A stretch of 64,000 bases of DNA from Cotesia glomerata (lineage: Eukaryota; Arthropoda; Insecta; Hymenoptera; Braconidae): positions 12,609,403-12,673,402 of the forward strand of contig NC_058167.1 of NCBI RefSeq assembly GCF_020080835.1. The letters are read 5' to 3'. Of this stretch, positions 10,862-21,871 are shown piece after piece. Every line of letters begins with the position of its first letter. Within the stretch, counting starts at the first letter, position 1. The notes beneath the pieces were generated by a model. It was given only the letters and a program-made list of their open reading frames with translations. It made no database searches and was not told the DNA's origin. Position numbers and translations under genes: made by a program.

Positions 10862-12592
10862 GTATGTATATATGAAAAATATATAAAAATTCATGTGGAT
10901 ACTCAAATGAAAGCTCTTGATGAGTGTAACATCGGAGTGAGCTTATATCTTTAAAAACGTCAATAGTTAAGAAAGTACAGTGCAATTTAACATAATTAAG
11001 AAACTACCTTGTATCTTGTGAACTATCGATATTTTTAAAGATATAAGCTTACCCCGACATTACACTCATCAAGACCTTTCATTTAAGTACCCACATCAAT
11101 TTTTCATATATTTATATATATTATATATATGTATATATGAAAAATATATCAAAATGCATGTGGGTACTCAAATGAAAGCTCTTGATCAATGTAACATCGA
11201 GATGAGCTTATATTTTTAAAAACGTCAATAGTTAAAAAAGTACAGTGCAATTTAATAAAATTCATTATTTTATAAAGTAGAATTTTATTTATTTGTAGTT
11301 CACAAGCTATGGCAGTCACATAGTTACTGCAAGGTTGCTCGTATTTTTTAATCTTGTATTTTTAAACATTGTCCATAATTAGTTATATGAAAATTAAATT
11401 AGCCCACATTTAGAAATTTTTATAATTTTTTTAATGAAAAAATTATTATAAAAAAATTAAAAGAAAAAATTTTACATGGTAATTTTAAAAATTATACGTG
11501 GAATTTTTTTAAGTAATTTTTTACTTGTAATTAAATTGATGAAAAAAATAAAAAATTTTTGAACGTCGGTTAATTTTACTATCATTCTAATTATAGGTGT
11601 TACATTCCAACAATCACGCGGAAATCCTATAGTTCTACAGGTAGCAGGAGTAAAAATCATTGATGAATCAGGAAATCCTATTATTTCAACTGATGTACAC
11701 TGGTTTTCAGGAACGAATAATTTAAACAGGTAATAATCCGTAAAATTTGACTGCAAACATGTCTGATGTAAAATTGATTTTTAGAAATTTGAAATTATTT
11801 TATTACACTGAGAAAAAAAAATTTTTGTCCAGAAAAAATATTTCTTGGCTCAAGAATCGTTTAAAATAAATTTTGGTTTTTTGACAAAAGAATATCAATA
11901 TCTATCATGATAATAAAATATTGTTATTAATTTTGATAGATTAACATACGAATAGGTTCACTTGAATTAAAGAAAAAATAATTCGATTAATTCAATCAAT
12001 TCTTGATACAATAAAATATATTCTTGAAAATTATCAAGAATATATATTCTTGTGACAAGAAAATTTTCTCAAGAGTAGTACTTTTTTTTCTCAGTGTACA
12101 AAATAAAAAACTGTAAAAGAGTAATTTTTAACATTAAAGTATTTACCCTACATCAAAGATAATTTTTTTTTTATAATGTACAATACTATAAATCATTTTT
12201 AAGCAAACTTTAATTTTTTTTTTAGAAATGAAATAACAAAAAGTGATCTCGACATTCCAACATTAGGCAAGACAAAGAATGGTGAACTAAGTGAACCAGG
12301 AAAGCATTTTGCCAAATTTCAAATGACTGGTTGGGTGGTAGACGCCGGTCAGACTTTAATTCCTTTTATAGACATGCAAAAAGTGGTTACTAATCCTCCA
12401 GCACCTATTGGTGGTGTCGGGCTTTATTATAAAGGTCATAATGGATACGGAGGATTCATTGCGCCAAAACTTCTAAGCATGAATAATACTATTTATATGA
12501 GCGAAAATTATTTGAAGAAAACATTTAATGATACAAGTAATTATTCAGATAATTATGATAGATATTATCATTATTCCGTAATTTCAGCATAA
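3990..12592 (+). CDS. Secreted protein of unknown function, DUF4803-like (8 exons)
   Basis: Proposed coding exons are 3990-4523, 7612-7759, 7845-7982, 8721-8899, 8980-9212, 9307-9560, 11597-11729 and 12226-12592. They keep one frame throughout and give about 661 aa. The ATG at 3990 starts a signal peptide (MNLKIKSLCVLLILSITPSSS), so the product is probably secreted. The N-terminal 180 residues are helical and charged. The middle is Tyr- and Cys-bearing (CDYDYGLYYPRQWG). The C-terminal half has beta-type repeats such as VITGIRLVTKLSITYFEIQ and GVTFQQSRGNPIVLQV, with Asn-Gly-Thr sites. The layout recalls insect secreted DUF4803 proteins from memory, which needs a profile search. I assign no biochemical role. 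Introns 1 and 6 (3.1 and 2.0 kb) are filled by nested repeats. An AATAAA signal overlaps the stop at 12591. Confidence 0.82.
5317..5538. mobile_element. CACAGAAAA-type MITE, TA target duplication
   Basis: The 222-bp element begins cacagaaaaaaaattaac and ends tttttttttctgtg, flanked by TA on both sides. Its interior carries the repeated words ttcttgattcaag and cttgaatcaag. The flank gatgataagta..ggctgcattc recurs uninterrupted near 9645-9667, so it inserted into an older repeat. A related, much larger copy lies at 29611-30836. Confidence 0.75.
5796..6482. mobile_element. CACTGAGAAAA-type MITE with a nested palindrome
   Basis: The outer element runs from cactgacaaaaaaagtac to tttttttttctcagtg. 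Undisturbed relatives of about 290 bp lie at 11806-12096, 15011-15282 and 42717-43007. This copy is interrupted at 6028-6426 by a near-perfect inverted repeat. Confidence 0.75.
6028..6426. mobile_element. 400-bp long inverted repeat
   Basis: The left arm begins aaggtagtacctccacg and the right arm ends cgtggaggtactacctt. The arms pair almost base for base over about 185 bp around a short centre, including tagagatggtaaagttagta and its inverse. It is a foldback element nested in a MITE. Transcribed with the intron, it would form a long hairpin. Confidence 0.8.
10084..10531. mobile_element. CAGGGTGTCCC-type MITE, TA target duplication
   Basis: This 448-bp element begins cagggtgtcccaaaagtcac and ends ttctgagacactctg, flanked by TA on both sides (10082-10083 and 10532-10533). 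Inner arms ccattgtagcatctgatga and tcagatgctacaatgg pair. Such ends suit a non-autonomous Tc1/mariner element. It lies within the intron 6 foldback array. Confidence 0.75.
10780..10874. repeat. TA/TG microsatellite
   Basis: A nearly pure (TA)n run with occasional TG and TT steps forms the core of one foldback unit. Confidence 0.9.
11806..12096. mobile_element. CACTGAGAAAA-type MITE, full length
   Basis: This 291-bp copy is flanked by TA on both sides, with ends cactgagaaaaaaaa and tttttttctcagtg. It sits in the last intron of the secreted-protein gene and is a good reference for the interrupted copies at 5796, 41831 and 59820. Confidence 0.8.
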
Positions 12593-13092
12593 TAAAATCT
12601 AATTTGAAGATTTAATAAAATGAAATACTTATGATTATTCTTCAAGTTAAAAATATTTTTATGTGAATGTAAATTAAAATACATTTGTCATATTTTTGTC
12701 CTCGTTTAATAAAAATATATACTTATGGTCAGCGAGTAGGTCTCTAAATCAATACTTGTCAAAATAATTATTATGCATATGAACCAGAAAGAAAAAACTA
12801 GGATACATGCGTGCTTCATCAAAGTACACATGAAGCTTACGACGATCGATCGGCCTAAAGGACACGTAAGCTTCTTCGCAACAGTACCAAGCTTTTTCGA
12901 GTTTTTTATAATATTTCAGAAATTATTTATTTAAGCAGTAGCTCAAAATTCAGTTGCCAAAATAATGATCTCTAGAAATTTGAAATTAGTATTTTTTCTA
13001 AAACTTTAACAGTTTTTTTATTACAAAATAAAAAACTGTAAAAGAGTAATTTTTAACACTAAAGTATTTACACTCCATCAGAGATCATTTTT
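12593..13092. other. Intergenic spacer after the secreted-protein gene
   Basis: The 3' end has poly-A signals near 12591 and 12612. Beyond it is AT-rich sequence without an ORF that I can support. A mixed-composition patch at 12800-12900 has no recognisable feature. Confidence 0.5.
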
Positions 13093-13629
13093 AGCCCTCA
13101 GACTGCACGGCTGCCCAATTTCAAAACACAGTAACTAATATTTAAAAATTTTTCTTATTAAAAAAAAGTTTGCCTGCCAAATTAATGAAAAATTTAATTT
13201 ATGAATATAAAATACTTGAATATAAATATTTTAAAGAAAAAATACTTGAAATTAAGGTCTAAAAGTTATAAGAAATGCAGCAATATTAAAAAAAAATAGG
13301 TATAAAAATTTTGCAATTACTGTGTTTTAAAATTGGGCAGCCGTACACTAGGGGTCATTTTGACCCCAGAATTTTTCTTATCCTAAAATATTTCTCGAAA
13401 ATAGATTCATTTTTAATTAATTTTTTTAACATTAAAAACTATTTAATTCAAAATAATAATGATTGTATTCAAAAGAACATTGTTTTAGCTACCAAAAATG
13501 TAATAAACTGAATTTCGATAAAACGCATAGTTTCTGAGATATAATTCTTTCTTCGAAAGTAAAGTAGGGTCAATTTGACCCTATGTGTACTCCAAAGTTC
13601 TGTTCGGAGGTGTGTACTCCGAGGGTTAA
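13093..13629. mobile_element. Nested inverted-repeat elements
   Basis: The outer ends read tagccctcagactgca and gtgtactccgagggtta. Inside at 13106-13345 is a second element whose ends, cacggctgcccaatttcaaaacacag and its inverse, pair well. Its relative at 31957-32530 is itself interrupted. The pieces ggggtcattttgacccc and agggtcaatttgaccct suggest further internal symmetry. No transposase is present. Confidence 0.6.
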
Positions 13630-14172
13630 TTGCCAGTTCAACTTATTATAAACTCAAATTTAATAATAATTGAATTTTAAACAAATTTTTCTATTTATTT
13701 TTATACTTCAATTCTTATAGAGAAGAAATATGGGACAAAATATATAATACGTCTAAAAATTAATCAATACTTTTTACAATTATCATATGAACAAACTAGA
13801 ACAATCTAAAAATAGAGAACTAAGATACATTTTCTACACTATCCGTTTTAAATGATGTTAGTAAAACTTAGAATGATCAATCGATACAAAGGACACGTCG
13901 GATTATTACAGCTATGTGAAGCTTTCCGGTTGGCTCATAGAGATCTAGATGACAACAGAACCAATTATAAAATATTACTAGCTCGCATATGTTACGTGCG
14001 AAATTGTGAATGGATAGATGCTAATTTTTAACCAATTTTTTAACCCTTTCTCTTCCTTCGAACAGTGTCGTATAAATAAAAACTGTTTTCAAAGAGTAAT
14101 TTTTTAAATTTAAAATACAGCATTTTTTACTGGACCTAATATATATGACACTGACTTTCTTCACCGGGGAAG

Positions 14173-14741
14173 TATATAAAAGTGTTTGATTCCCCGGATG
14201 AGCCACAATCGTTCAACCAAAGCGAGTAGAAATGTTCTTTAAAAACTCAGCCGCTCATTTTTTCGCTATTATATTCAATGTATTTGTAATAAATATGAAT
14301 ATATTAATTCAAATTATTTAGTAGCCACTATAAATTATTTTAAAACTTCTAAGTTACTTTTATTTAATTCCTAAAATATTATTTCCTTAAAAATAATTTA
14401 TTTTGTCGTTTCAAAATTGTTCATAAATAATGTCTTCTCATTTTAATAAACCAATAGCTTCTTCCGTCTACAAGGTAAGAAAATTTATCATTATTCATTA
14501 ATTATACTGTAAGTTTCATTTGTCAATTAATTTACTTATTACATTTTTATCAATGGGTATAACTACTCAAGATTGATTTCAATGTTGAATAACTCAAACT
14601 CACCTTACATCGTTGATCAACATTCTCTGAATAAGCACTTGTGTTTTGGTGGTTGGATGCTGTGAACTTCCTTGTGAATACGCTTCGCAGTCTTCAAATA
14701 ACTCTAGTAACGTTTCAAGTGAAGTCAATTCACAACTTTAA
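14173..14741 (+). other. Possible tiny spliced gene with TATA promoter
   Basis: A TATATAAAA box at 14173-14181 is followed by an ATG at 14430. That frame runs to a good donor (aag|gtaaga after 14474). A pyrimidine-bearing acceptor before 14691 continues in phase and stops at 14741, giving about 31 aa rich in Ser and Asn. A further donor-like site lies at 14823. Each signal is seen, but the peptide is too short to prove coding, and a noncoding RNA or chance are equally possible. Confidence 0.25.
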
Positions 14742-15010
14742 TCTCATCATCAATCAGCCGTGATACTTGTGTAGGAGTAAATTCCATGATTGATGAAAAC
14801 TTAAGTCTGTTTCATTCAAAGGTAAAATTTATATTAATTATTGTTAATAATAATTAACTTAATCCTTAAATATTTTAATATTATTTCAAATTCGGAATTT
14901 TATTTAAAATTAATTTTTGAAAAGACAAAAATCAATCTAAAAAAAAGAACAATATTCTAATTTTTCAAAATTTTTGACTAATAGAATAGAATTTTATTTT
15001 TATCATAATT

Positions 15011-15282
15011 CTGAGAAAAAAAAAGTAATATTCTTGAGAAAATTTTCTTGTCACCAGAATATATATTTTTGATAATTTTCAAGAATTTATTTTCTTGTCT
15101 CAAGAATGGATCGAATTATTTTTTCTTTAATTCAAGTGAACCTATTCGTTTGTTAATCTATCAAAATTACTGCCAATATTTTATTATCATGATAGATACT
15201 TTTGTCAAAAAACCAAAATATATTTTAAGCGATTCTTAAGCCAAGAAATTTTTTTCTAGATAAAATTTCTTTTTTCTCAGTG
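15011..15282. mobile_element. CACTGAGAAAA-type MITE
   Basis: The copy begins ctgagaaaaaaaaag and ends ttttttctcagtg. It contains the family words attcttgataattttcaag and aattcaagtgaacctattcg. Confidence 0.75.
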
Positions 15283-15372
15283 AATATTGAGTGTTTTACA
15301 AAACTGTTACCATTTTACATTTGTAATAATTATTTTTTAACCGCTTTCTTTGGTGCACTCTTTTTTTAATAA

Positions 15373-15518
15373 GTAAGGTAAAAGCCCCAATAGATGATCA
15401 CGTACCAGTATATGATCACTCCATGTATTTGTATATCTATATTCACAAATATAGGTATACAAATACATGGAGTGATCATATACTGGTACATGATCATATA
15501 TTGGGGCTTTTACCTTAC
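15373..15518. mobile_element. 146-bp near-perfect palindrome
   Basis: The arms gtaaggtaaaagccccaata and tattggggcttttaccttac pair along almost the whole length, through tgatcactccatgtatttgtat and its inverse, with a loop of a few bases at the centre. It is a short foldback MITE. Confidence 0.85.
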
Positions 15519-15699
15519 ATTCCACTCTCTATAATACACTTTATTTTATTGCATCCTCTTAATTTAGTTAAATTTAATTTGAACTATAATTTTGGATTAA
15601 TAATTTATTTACTTATTTATTTCTTTTCACAGATAAAAAGGTACCATATTCTTCCCGAAAAACTCAGCAAGTAATCGCAGAATATTTTCGACATCTATA

Positions 15700-16420
15700 G
15701 CAAGCTGTATTTAAAATTCCTTCTACAAGACTTTGATCATGATAACTATCTAAAAAAAAAAAATTCACCATCTCACAATAGTTTGTATCTTAGTTAATTA
15801 CCTAAAATCGACAATTAGTAATTTAAAATTTTTAATTTACAAAAACTTCCAATTATTTTAATTTTTACAATATCTTACTTTTATTTCATATTTAATATTA
15901 TTACGCTGAAAATATCATGAATATTTTTCAATAAATTAACAATAATATCAGAACAACTATTTAAAGTTTAATACAATGAATTTAAAACTTCAAGGTCGAG
16001 ATTATCTTTCTTATATGCAAACTTATGACTTGCGTGATGTACAAAAATTTTTTTCACCATAAAAAATAGTTTTATAAATATTACAAATATTATAATTGAG
16101 ACTATAATTCTAAAAATTACGCGGATTTCGATAATTATATAAGCAAATGAAAAATTATCAACGCATATTTGTTTGTTCTGTTCCGATAAATAAATTTTTT
16201 GAATACTTGTCAATTTTTTCAAACAATCATATAATTATTTGATATTAAAATAGTATATGAAGCTAAATTGAAGTGTATTTTTTGCCATCTGATTTTATTT
16301 TTCTTTTAACGGCCAGTTTTTGCATGTCCAGTGTACAAAATTTTTTCAAAACTTAAAATTTTTCCTACATATTTACAAATAAAACTATAAACCGTGGAGT
16401 AATAAATAATAAATTGTTAT
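15700..16420. other. AT-rich spacer
   Basis: No gene is supported here. The open frames are low-complexity chance runs without family similarity. Confidence 0.5.
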
Positions 16421-16423
16421 GAT

Positions 16424-17450
16424 GCACGTACTATCGATTAATTTTTTGTCATTAGATCGTGATGATTTGGAAAATTATATTTTCTCTCTGAATATTAATA
16501 TTTATTGATTAAATCGTTTAATCGCTGACTCTTTGTCGTTAATAATTTCGTTACGCTAGTTATAATTTTTTATATTTATGACTATTTTGATCGCATCAAT
16601 TTTTTGATTTTTATATTTTGATAATCTGAGCTTGTTAATATCGGCAATTTTTGTCTTTTTAAAATTGAGTCAGATAATAAAAGAAATACACGCGCGTGTA
16701 AAAATATAATTTTCATTAACAGCCTCTTTATTGACAACATGATACTCATGCTTGTAATCAATAAAAAAATATTCATAATTGCTTCAGCGTAATAATAGTC
16801 ATGAAATTTAATAATTATTTTAAAAAATAAATAAAATAACAATTAAAAAATTAAGAAGTATTTTGTCGCTTTTAGATTATTAAATATTTTTTATGTTAAT
16901 ATAATTTCACTTTTTTTGTATGAATAAGTAAACTTATTGCTACAGAATTCATGAAAATATATTGGCATAAAAAATAATTATTTATAATTAACATGTCACT
17001 AATTTTAATATATTTTATACTTGTAATTTATCTGTTATTTATACAATTATTATTTTTTAAGAGTATCATTATTTTTGCAGTCGTTAAGAAAATTTTTGGG
17101 TTGAGTATGAGCATGAATATTTTGCTGTCAATATAGAGATTGTCTTTGCAAATTACATTTTTGATCGTGATTGTACTTCTTTTATTATCTAATTCACTTT
17201 TAAAAAGACAGATTGTGCCTATATTAACAATTTCAAATCATCTTAGTATAAAAAATCAAAAAATTGGTACGATAATAATAATAATCATACGTATGACAAT
17301 CATAATAACTGATGTGACGAAATTATAAATGAGTAAGTGTGGCAATTGGACGATTTAATTAATAAACATTAATAATCTGAGGTAAAATATAATTTTTCAA
17401 ATAATCACGATCTAATGACGAAAAATTAATCGATCGCGCGTGCAAAATGA
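16424..17450. repeat. 1-kb imperfect foldback
   Basis: The outer arms cgattaattttttgtcattagatcgtgat (16432 on) and atcacgatctaatgacgaaaaattaatcg (17405-17433) are inverse. Inner pairs such as aaagaagtacaatc / gattgtacttcttttatta type words and agtcagataataaaag / cttttattatctaattca follow at about 16670 and 17170. The arms have diverged, so this is an old long inverted repeat. Confidence 0.65.
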
Positions 17451-17899
17451 CGGCTTATTTATTTATTACAACGCATTTTTCAGTTTTGCTTGTACGATAT
17501 GTATGACGGAAGAATATTATGTTAAGAAGAAATTTTGAGCACCGGACACGCGACAATTGACTGTTAAAAGAAAAATTTGATCGGGCGGCAAGGAATACTC
17601 TTAAATCTAGTTTTATATGATACTCTAATAATAAATTGTTTATTAAAAATGACAAGTATCGAAAAAGTTTATTGATCGGAATAATACAAACAAATACGCG
17701 TTGAATTTTTTTCATTTGTCTATGTAATTATAGAAATTTTATGTTTTTTAAATTATAGTAATAATTATAATAATTGTAAGTGTTATTTAAATAATTTTTG
17801 GTTATTAAATAAAAAAAAAAAGTTTAGTTATTGGGGTGAGATTTGTTATCTAATCATTCATTTAATTGAATTCTAATTAATTTTTCTCTTAATTTAATG

Positions 17900-19265
17900 T
17901 TAGATAGATAGATAGATAGATAGATATATATTTATTTGTCCTTAGAGCCGAAGCTCCCTCAAAGCCATCAATAAGCAATACATTTTATATATATATATAT
18001 AAGTATACAGTATAAAAATACAATTACAATAGTACTGTGAGTTTGATAATATAACAACAGCAAGGTTCTAAAGTTACCTAAATACAATAAAGTTACTTAA
18101 TAAATTTACAGTAGTTAGTTAGTAAATTTATAAACACTTTGAGACACTTTGAAACAGAAATTATAATTAATTAAACAAATATAATAATGATTTTAACTGT
18201 CATTAGCCAGAAAAAATGAAAAAGATGCATTTTGAAATTCAGGAAGATTATCTACAGTTGTCAGCCCAGGTGGCAACGAGTTCCAGATACGATTGATTAT
18301 AAAAGATTGTTCATACATATTACTATTTGCTCTTGGCAAACGCAAGTAATCTTGTCTAATGTCACCTCTACGCATTGATACATTAAGATATTGAAGTCCT
18401 GGGCCAAACAACTGCCGATAATTTAGCCTTATTTCTTTAAAAAACAAACATGCTATGAAATAATCTCTTCTCTTACACTGATAGAAGGATTTATTTGTAT
18501 TAAAAAAATATTTGTTAATAGTTAACAAATCATTTATTAGAGACCATTTTTTAGTATCAAACAAATATTTCTTAGTATTTAAAATGATTTGTTTGTATTT
18601 AATAAATCAGATATTCATTTATTAAATATTAATAAATCTTTTTAAATACTAAGAAATATTTGTTAAGGACTAAAAAGTGGTCTCTAATAAATGATTTGTT
18701 AAATATTAACAAATATTTTTAACCATAAACAAATCCTTCTATCAGTGTACTTAATTTTAGCCACCCTAATTTATTATAATACGGGGTTACATGTTCATAT
18801 CTGGATAATTTGAAAATAAATCTTACGCAAGAATTCATTTTTCTTTGTAACCTAAGCAGCAGCTTTTTCGACATGTTGGTAAACGCAGCACAACAATAAT
18901 CAAAAATCGGGAATATAAGTGTAGTCACTAATTTTACTCGCAATTGTTCATTAAATATTTCATTGTTAATTTTAAGTTGAGCTAACGTTTTCATAGTTTG
19001 ATTACAAGTCTTTAATACTTGGTGTTCCCAAGAGAGATTATTATCTAAAATGACCCCTAGATATTTGACAGTATTAACATAAGGAATAACGCAATTATCA
19101 ACTAAAATATTCTCTGCATTTATACAATAATCATTGCTAACTTTTAGTCTACTGCCAAAGATGATTGCTTTGGTTTTTGAAGCATTTAACTTCAAGCAAT
19201 TTAAATCACACCATTTAACAATGTTATTTAATTTTAAATACTCTTTATTGATGTATATCGCCGAT
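17900..19265 (-). pseudogene. Truncated non-LTR retrotransposon (RT C-terminal half)
   Basis: The minus strand from about 19220 reads KWCDLNCLKLNASKTKAIIF, then VKYLGVILDNNLSWEHQV, the motif pair at the end of non-LTR reverse transcriptases. It continues to RRGDIRQDYLRLPRANS and IWNSLPPGL at 18370-18250. The 3' UTR ends at an AAATAA/GATA tail near 17900-17930. The 5' part, including the polymerase catalytic site, is missing. The frame is interrupted by a 272-bp MITE at 18476-18747. It is a CR1/Jockey-like relic related to the elements at 2534 and 21146. Confidence 0.8.
18476..18747. mobile_element. CACTGATAGAAGG MITE inserted in the retrotransposon
   Basis: Its ends are cactgatagaaggatttatt and aaatccttctatcagtg, flanked by TA on both sides. 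The interior has several inverse words built on tttgttaa and aaatatt. It splits the RT frame and is a sibling of 21599-21869. Confidence 0.85.
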
Positions 19266-21484
19266 AGGCGTGTTGATTACTAAATAAATAAATAAATTAA
19301 TTAATTAAATATTTTTTGAATCAAACATCTAGTGATAGTTAATTATAATGTATACATTGATAATAATTTTAAATGGTCTGTAGTTATGAAGAAATAATTT
19401 ATAAATGATAAAACTCATTCAATTGATAAAAATATCCAAGAAGATAACGCGTTGAAAAAAATGATCTATTATTAGTGTTGAATATCAATTTAATATTATA
19501 AAAATACATTATTAATCTCTGACATGTCAATTCCATTAGTGTTGATAAGTCAAACTTTTTTTCTTGTATTGATTAATTTATTTTAATGTTTTATTATGAT
19601 TAATGAATTATTTTATGTATTGAATGATAATAAATGTGTTTATTAAAAATATTTTAAGTTTTTTAAATAATTTTAAGGTAGTTACACATCTTTACTCCAA
19701 ATTACTCAACTCGGCGACATAAAAATTGAGTCTACTCAACATAAAAAATTGAATAACTTTAAAAAAAAAAAAACTTTATTCAATTCATTCACTACTCAAT
19801 GCTAACTTTACTCAACGCTAAGTTTACTCAGTTCCAACTTTATTTAATGAAATCTTTACTCAATAGTATTTTATAACTGATAGCGCGCTTTTAAAAATCT
19901 CTATTCAATATTTTTTTATTTAATAATATTTTATTGATTATTTTTATTGAGTACAGTATGTCGCAGAGTTGAGTAATTTGGAGTAAAGATGTGTAACTGC
20001 CAATTTTAATTCAATATTCATGAAAAATTATTAAAATTAAATTAAATAAGTGCTTTGTAATCTTCAATACTCACATGTGGCGTTTTTTGCAACGATTTTC
20101 TTCATTATTTATTAAAAAAAAAAAAAAATTATTCAGTGCTGTTAATTATGATTCTTAAATTGAGTAACATTAGACAAGTTTTTAACTAATAAATTATAGC
20201 AAGAAAAATTTACTTAAAAAATTCCATGCTTAGAAGCTTTAAAAAATTACAAGTGCAATTTTTTATAAATAATTTTCTAGATCTAATGTTATAGCTAATT
20301 TTAGTATTATAAAATGAAAAAATTTATGAAAATTAAGTGAATATAAAGTTAGCCGACATTTAAAAATTTTTATGATTTTTTTTATTAAAGAATTATTACA
20401 ACAAAATTAAAAAAAAATTTTTTCATTTGTTAAAAACTTCAAAAACTATAAGTGCAATTTTTTAAAAATATTTTTTCGTTATAATTTAACAAATTAAGCA
20501 AAATAAAAAAATCAAAAATGTCGGCTAACTTTATTATTATGAACTAAATAAAAAAATTTTTATAATTTATTTTATCGAAAAAATTATTAAAAGATTAAAA
20601 GAAAAAATTTCACAATTTAAAAAATTATCTGTGCAATTTTTTTTAAGTATTTTTTTATTTGCAATTTAATTGATAAAAAAAATTAAAAATTGGTTAACAT
20701 CGGCTAATATTAATGACATTAAAGTTAGCAGTCACTTAATAATTTTTTAATTTTATTTAATAAACAAATTTTTTTTGAAAAATAATATTTAAAAAATTGC
20801 ATTTATACTTTTTTTACATGTCAATATTTTTTCTCATCCTTTATTTTTTTATTTTTTATTTTTTATTTTTTATTTTTTTCTCACTCTTAATATTAGTATT
20901 ATAAAAAATTTCACCAATTATAGCACAAATTATATAACAACAATAAAATTACAATATAGATAGATATATTATTTATTTGACCATGAGATCGTAATCCCTT
21001 GTGGCCATACATAAGAGAAAATTACATTTTTTACATTGGTTTAATACATAGTATTAATTTTAGTACAAATATAGAATATAAATTTAAGTTACATTAAATT
21101 AAATTAATTTTAATCCGTTCAGATCAGAAACAACTACATAGTATCTTAATTAATCGACTCTAGACTATGAAAATAGTTGAATGCAGCGCTACGAAATTCA
21201 TTAAAAGTATCAAGATTTGTAAGATTTGCTGGTAATGTGTTCCAAACGCGTATTGCTGATATTATAAATGACTTATCATAAAAAGCAAGATGGCTAGCTG
21301 GAAGCCTTAAATAATCTTGTCGTACATCTCCTCTGCGCAACATCGGTTGCAGAAAAATTAATTCATTACGGAATATCAGTTAGCCAGGTTTCCGAAATTG
21401 CAATAACATCAAAGGAATGCGTTCTAAAAAATTCTTTAAATTCGGCAAAGTGGCTATGTGACTGAATAAAGTAGTCAGTACTTG

Positions 21485-21556
21485 TCTCGGATAGCTTAAC
21501 TGGTAGAGCCCTTGGCGCGTAACCGAAAGATCTGGGTTCGATTCCCAGTCTGGGCT
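21485..21556 (+). tRNA. tRNA-like module, second copy
   Basis: It matches 2873-2944, with intact A and B boxes, a poor acceptor end and no U33. It is probably a SINE head or pseudogene. Confidence 0.6.
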
Positions 21557-21598
21557 GTCTGATTATTTTTTCAATTACGGAAAAATTCCCACTGAGTA

Positions 21599-21869
21599 CA
21601 CTGATAGAAGGATTTGTTTATAGTTAAAAAGATTTGTTAATATTTAACAAATCATTTATTAGAAGCCATTTGTTAGGCCTTGACAAATATTTATTGGTAT
21701 TTAAAAAGATTTATTAATATTCAATAAATGGATATCAGATTTATTAAATACAAACAAATCATTTTAAATGCTAAGAAATATATATTTAATATTAAAAAAT
21801 GGTCTCTAATAAATGATTTGTTAGCTATTAACAAATATTATTTAATACAAATAAATTCTTCTATCAGTG
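21599..21869. mobile_element. CACTGATAGAAGG MITE, filled site
   Basis: The 271-bp element has ends cactgatagaaggatttg and attcttctatcagtg, flanked by TA. The same site in copy 1 (2985-2986) reads gagtaggtcccc with a single TA. The insertion therefore came after the duplication and duplicated TA, as Tc1/mariner-type elements do. Confidence 0.92.
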
Positions 21870-21871
21870 TA

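Larger units (their letters stand above)
9607..11345. repeat. Array of foldback repeats in intron 6
   Basis: Four hairpin-forming units succeed each other at about 9650-9950, 9950-10660, 10660-10980 and 10980-11230. Each carries gatgttacactcatcaagacctttcatttaagtacccacat opposite its inverse around a TATA-rich core. One end reads agtcacatagttactgcaaggttgct. Single copies occur at 24550-25095 and two at 62470-63110. The second unit is interrupted by the 10084-10531 element. Confidence 0.8.

Noticed and set aside
15968..17715. Several open frames of 60-90 codons
   Set aside because: They are low-complexity, rich in Ile/Lys/Phe, overlap an inverted repeat, and have neither family motifs nor splice support.
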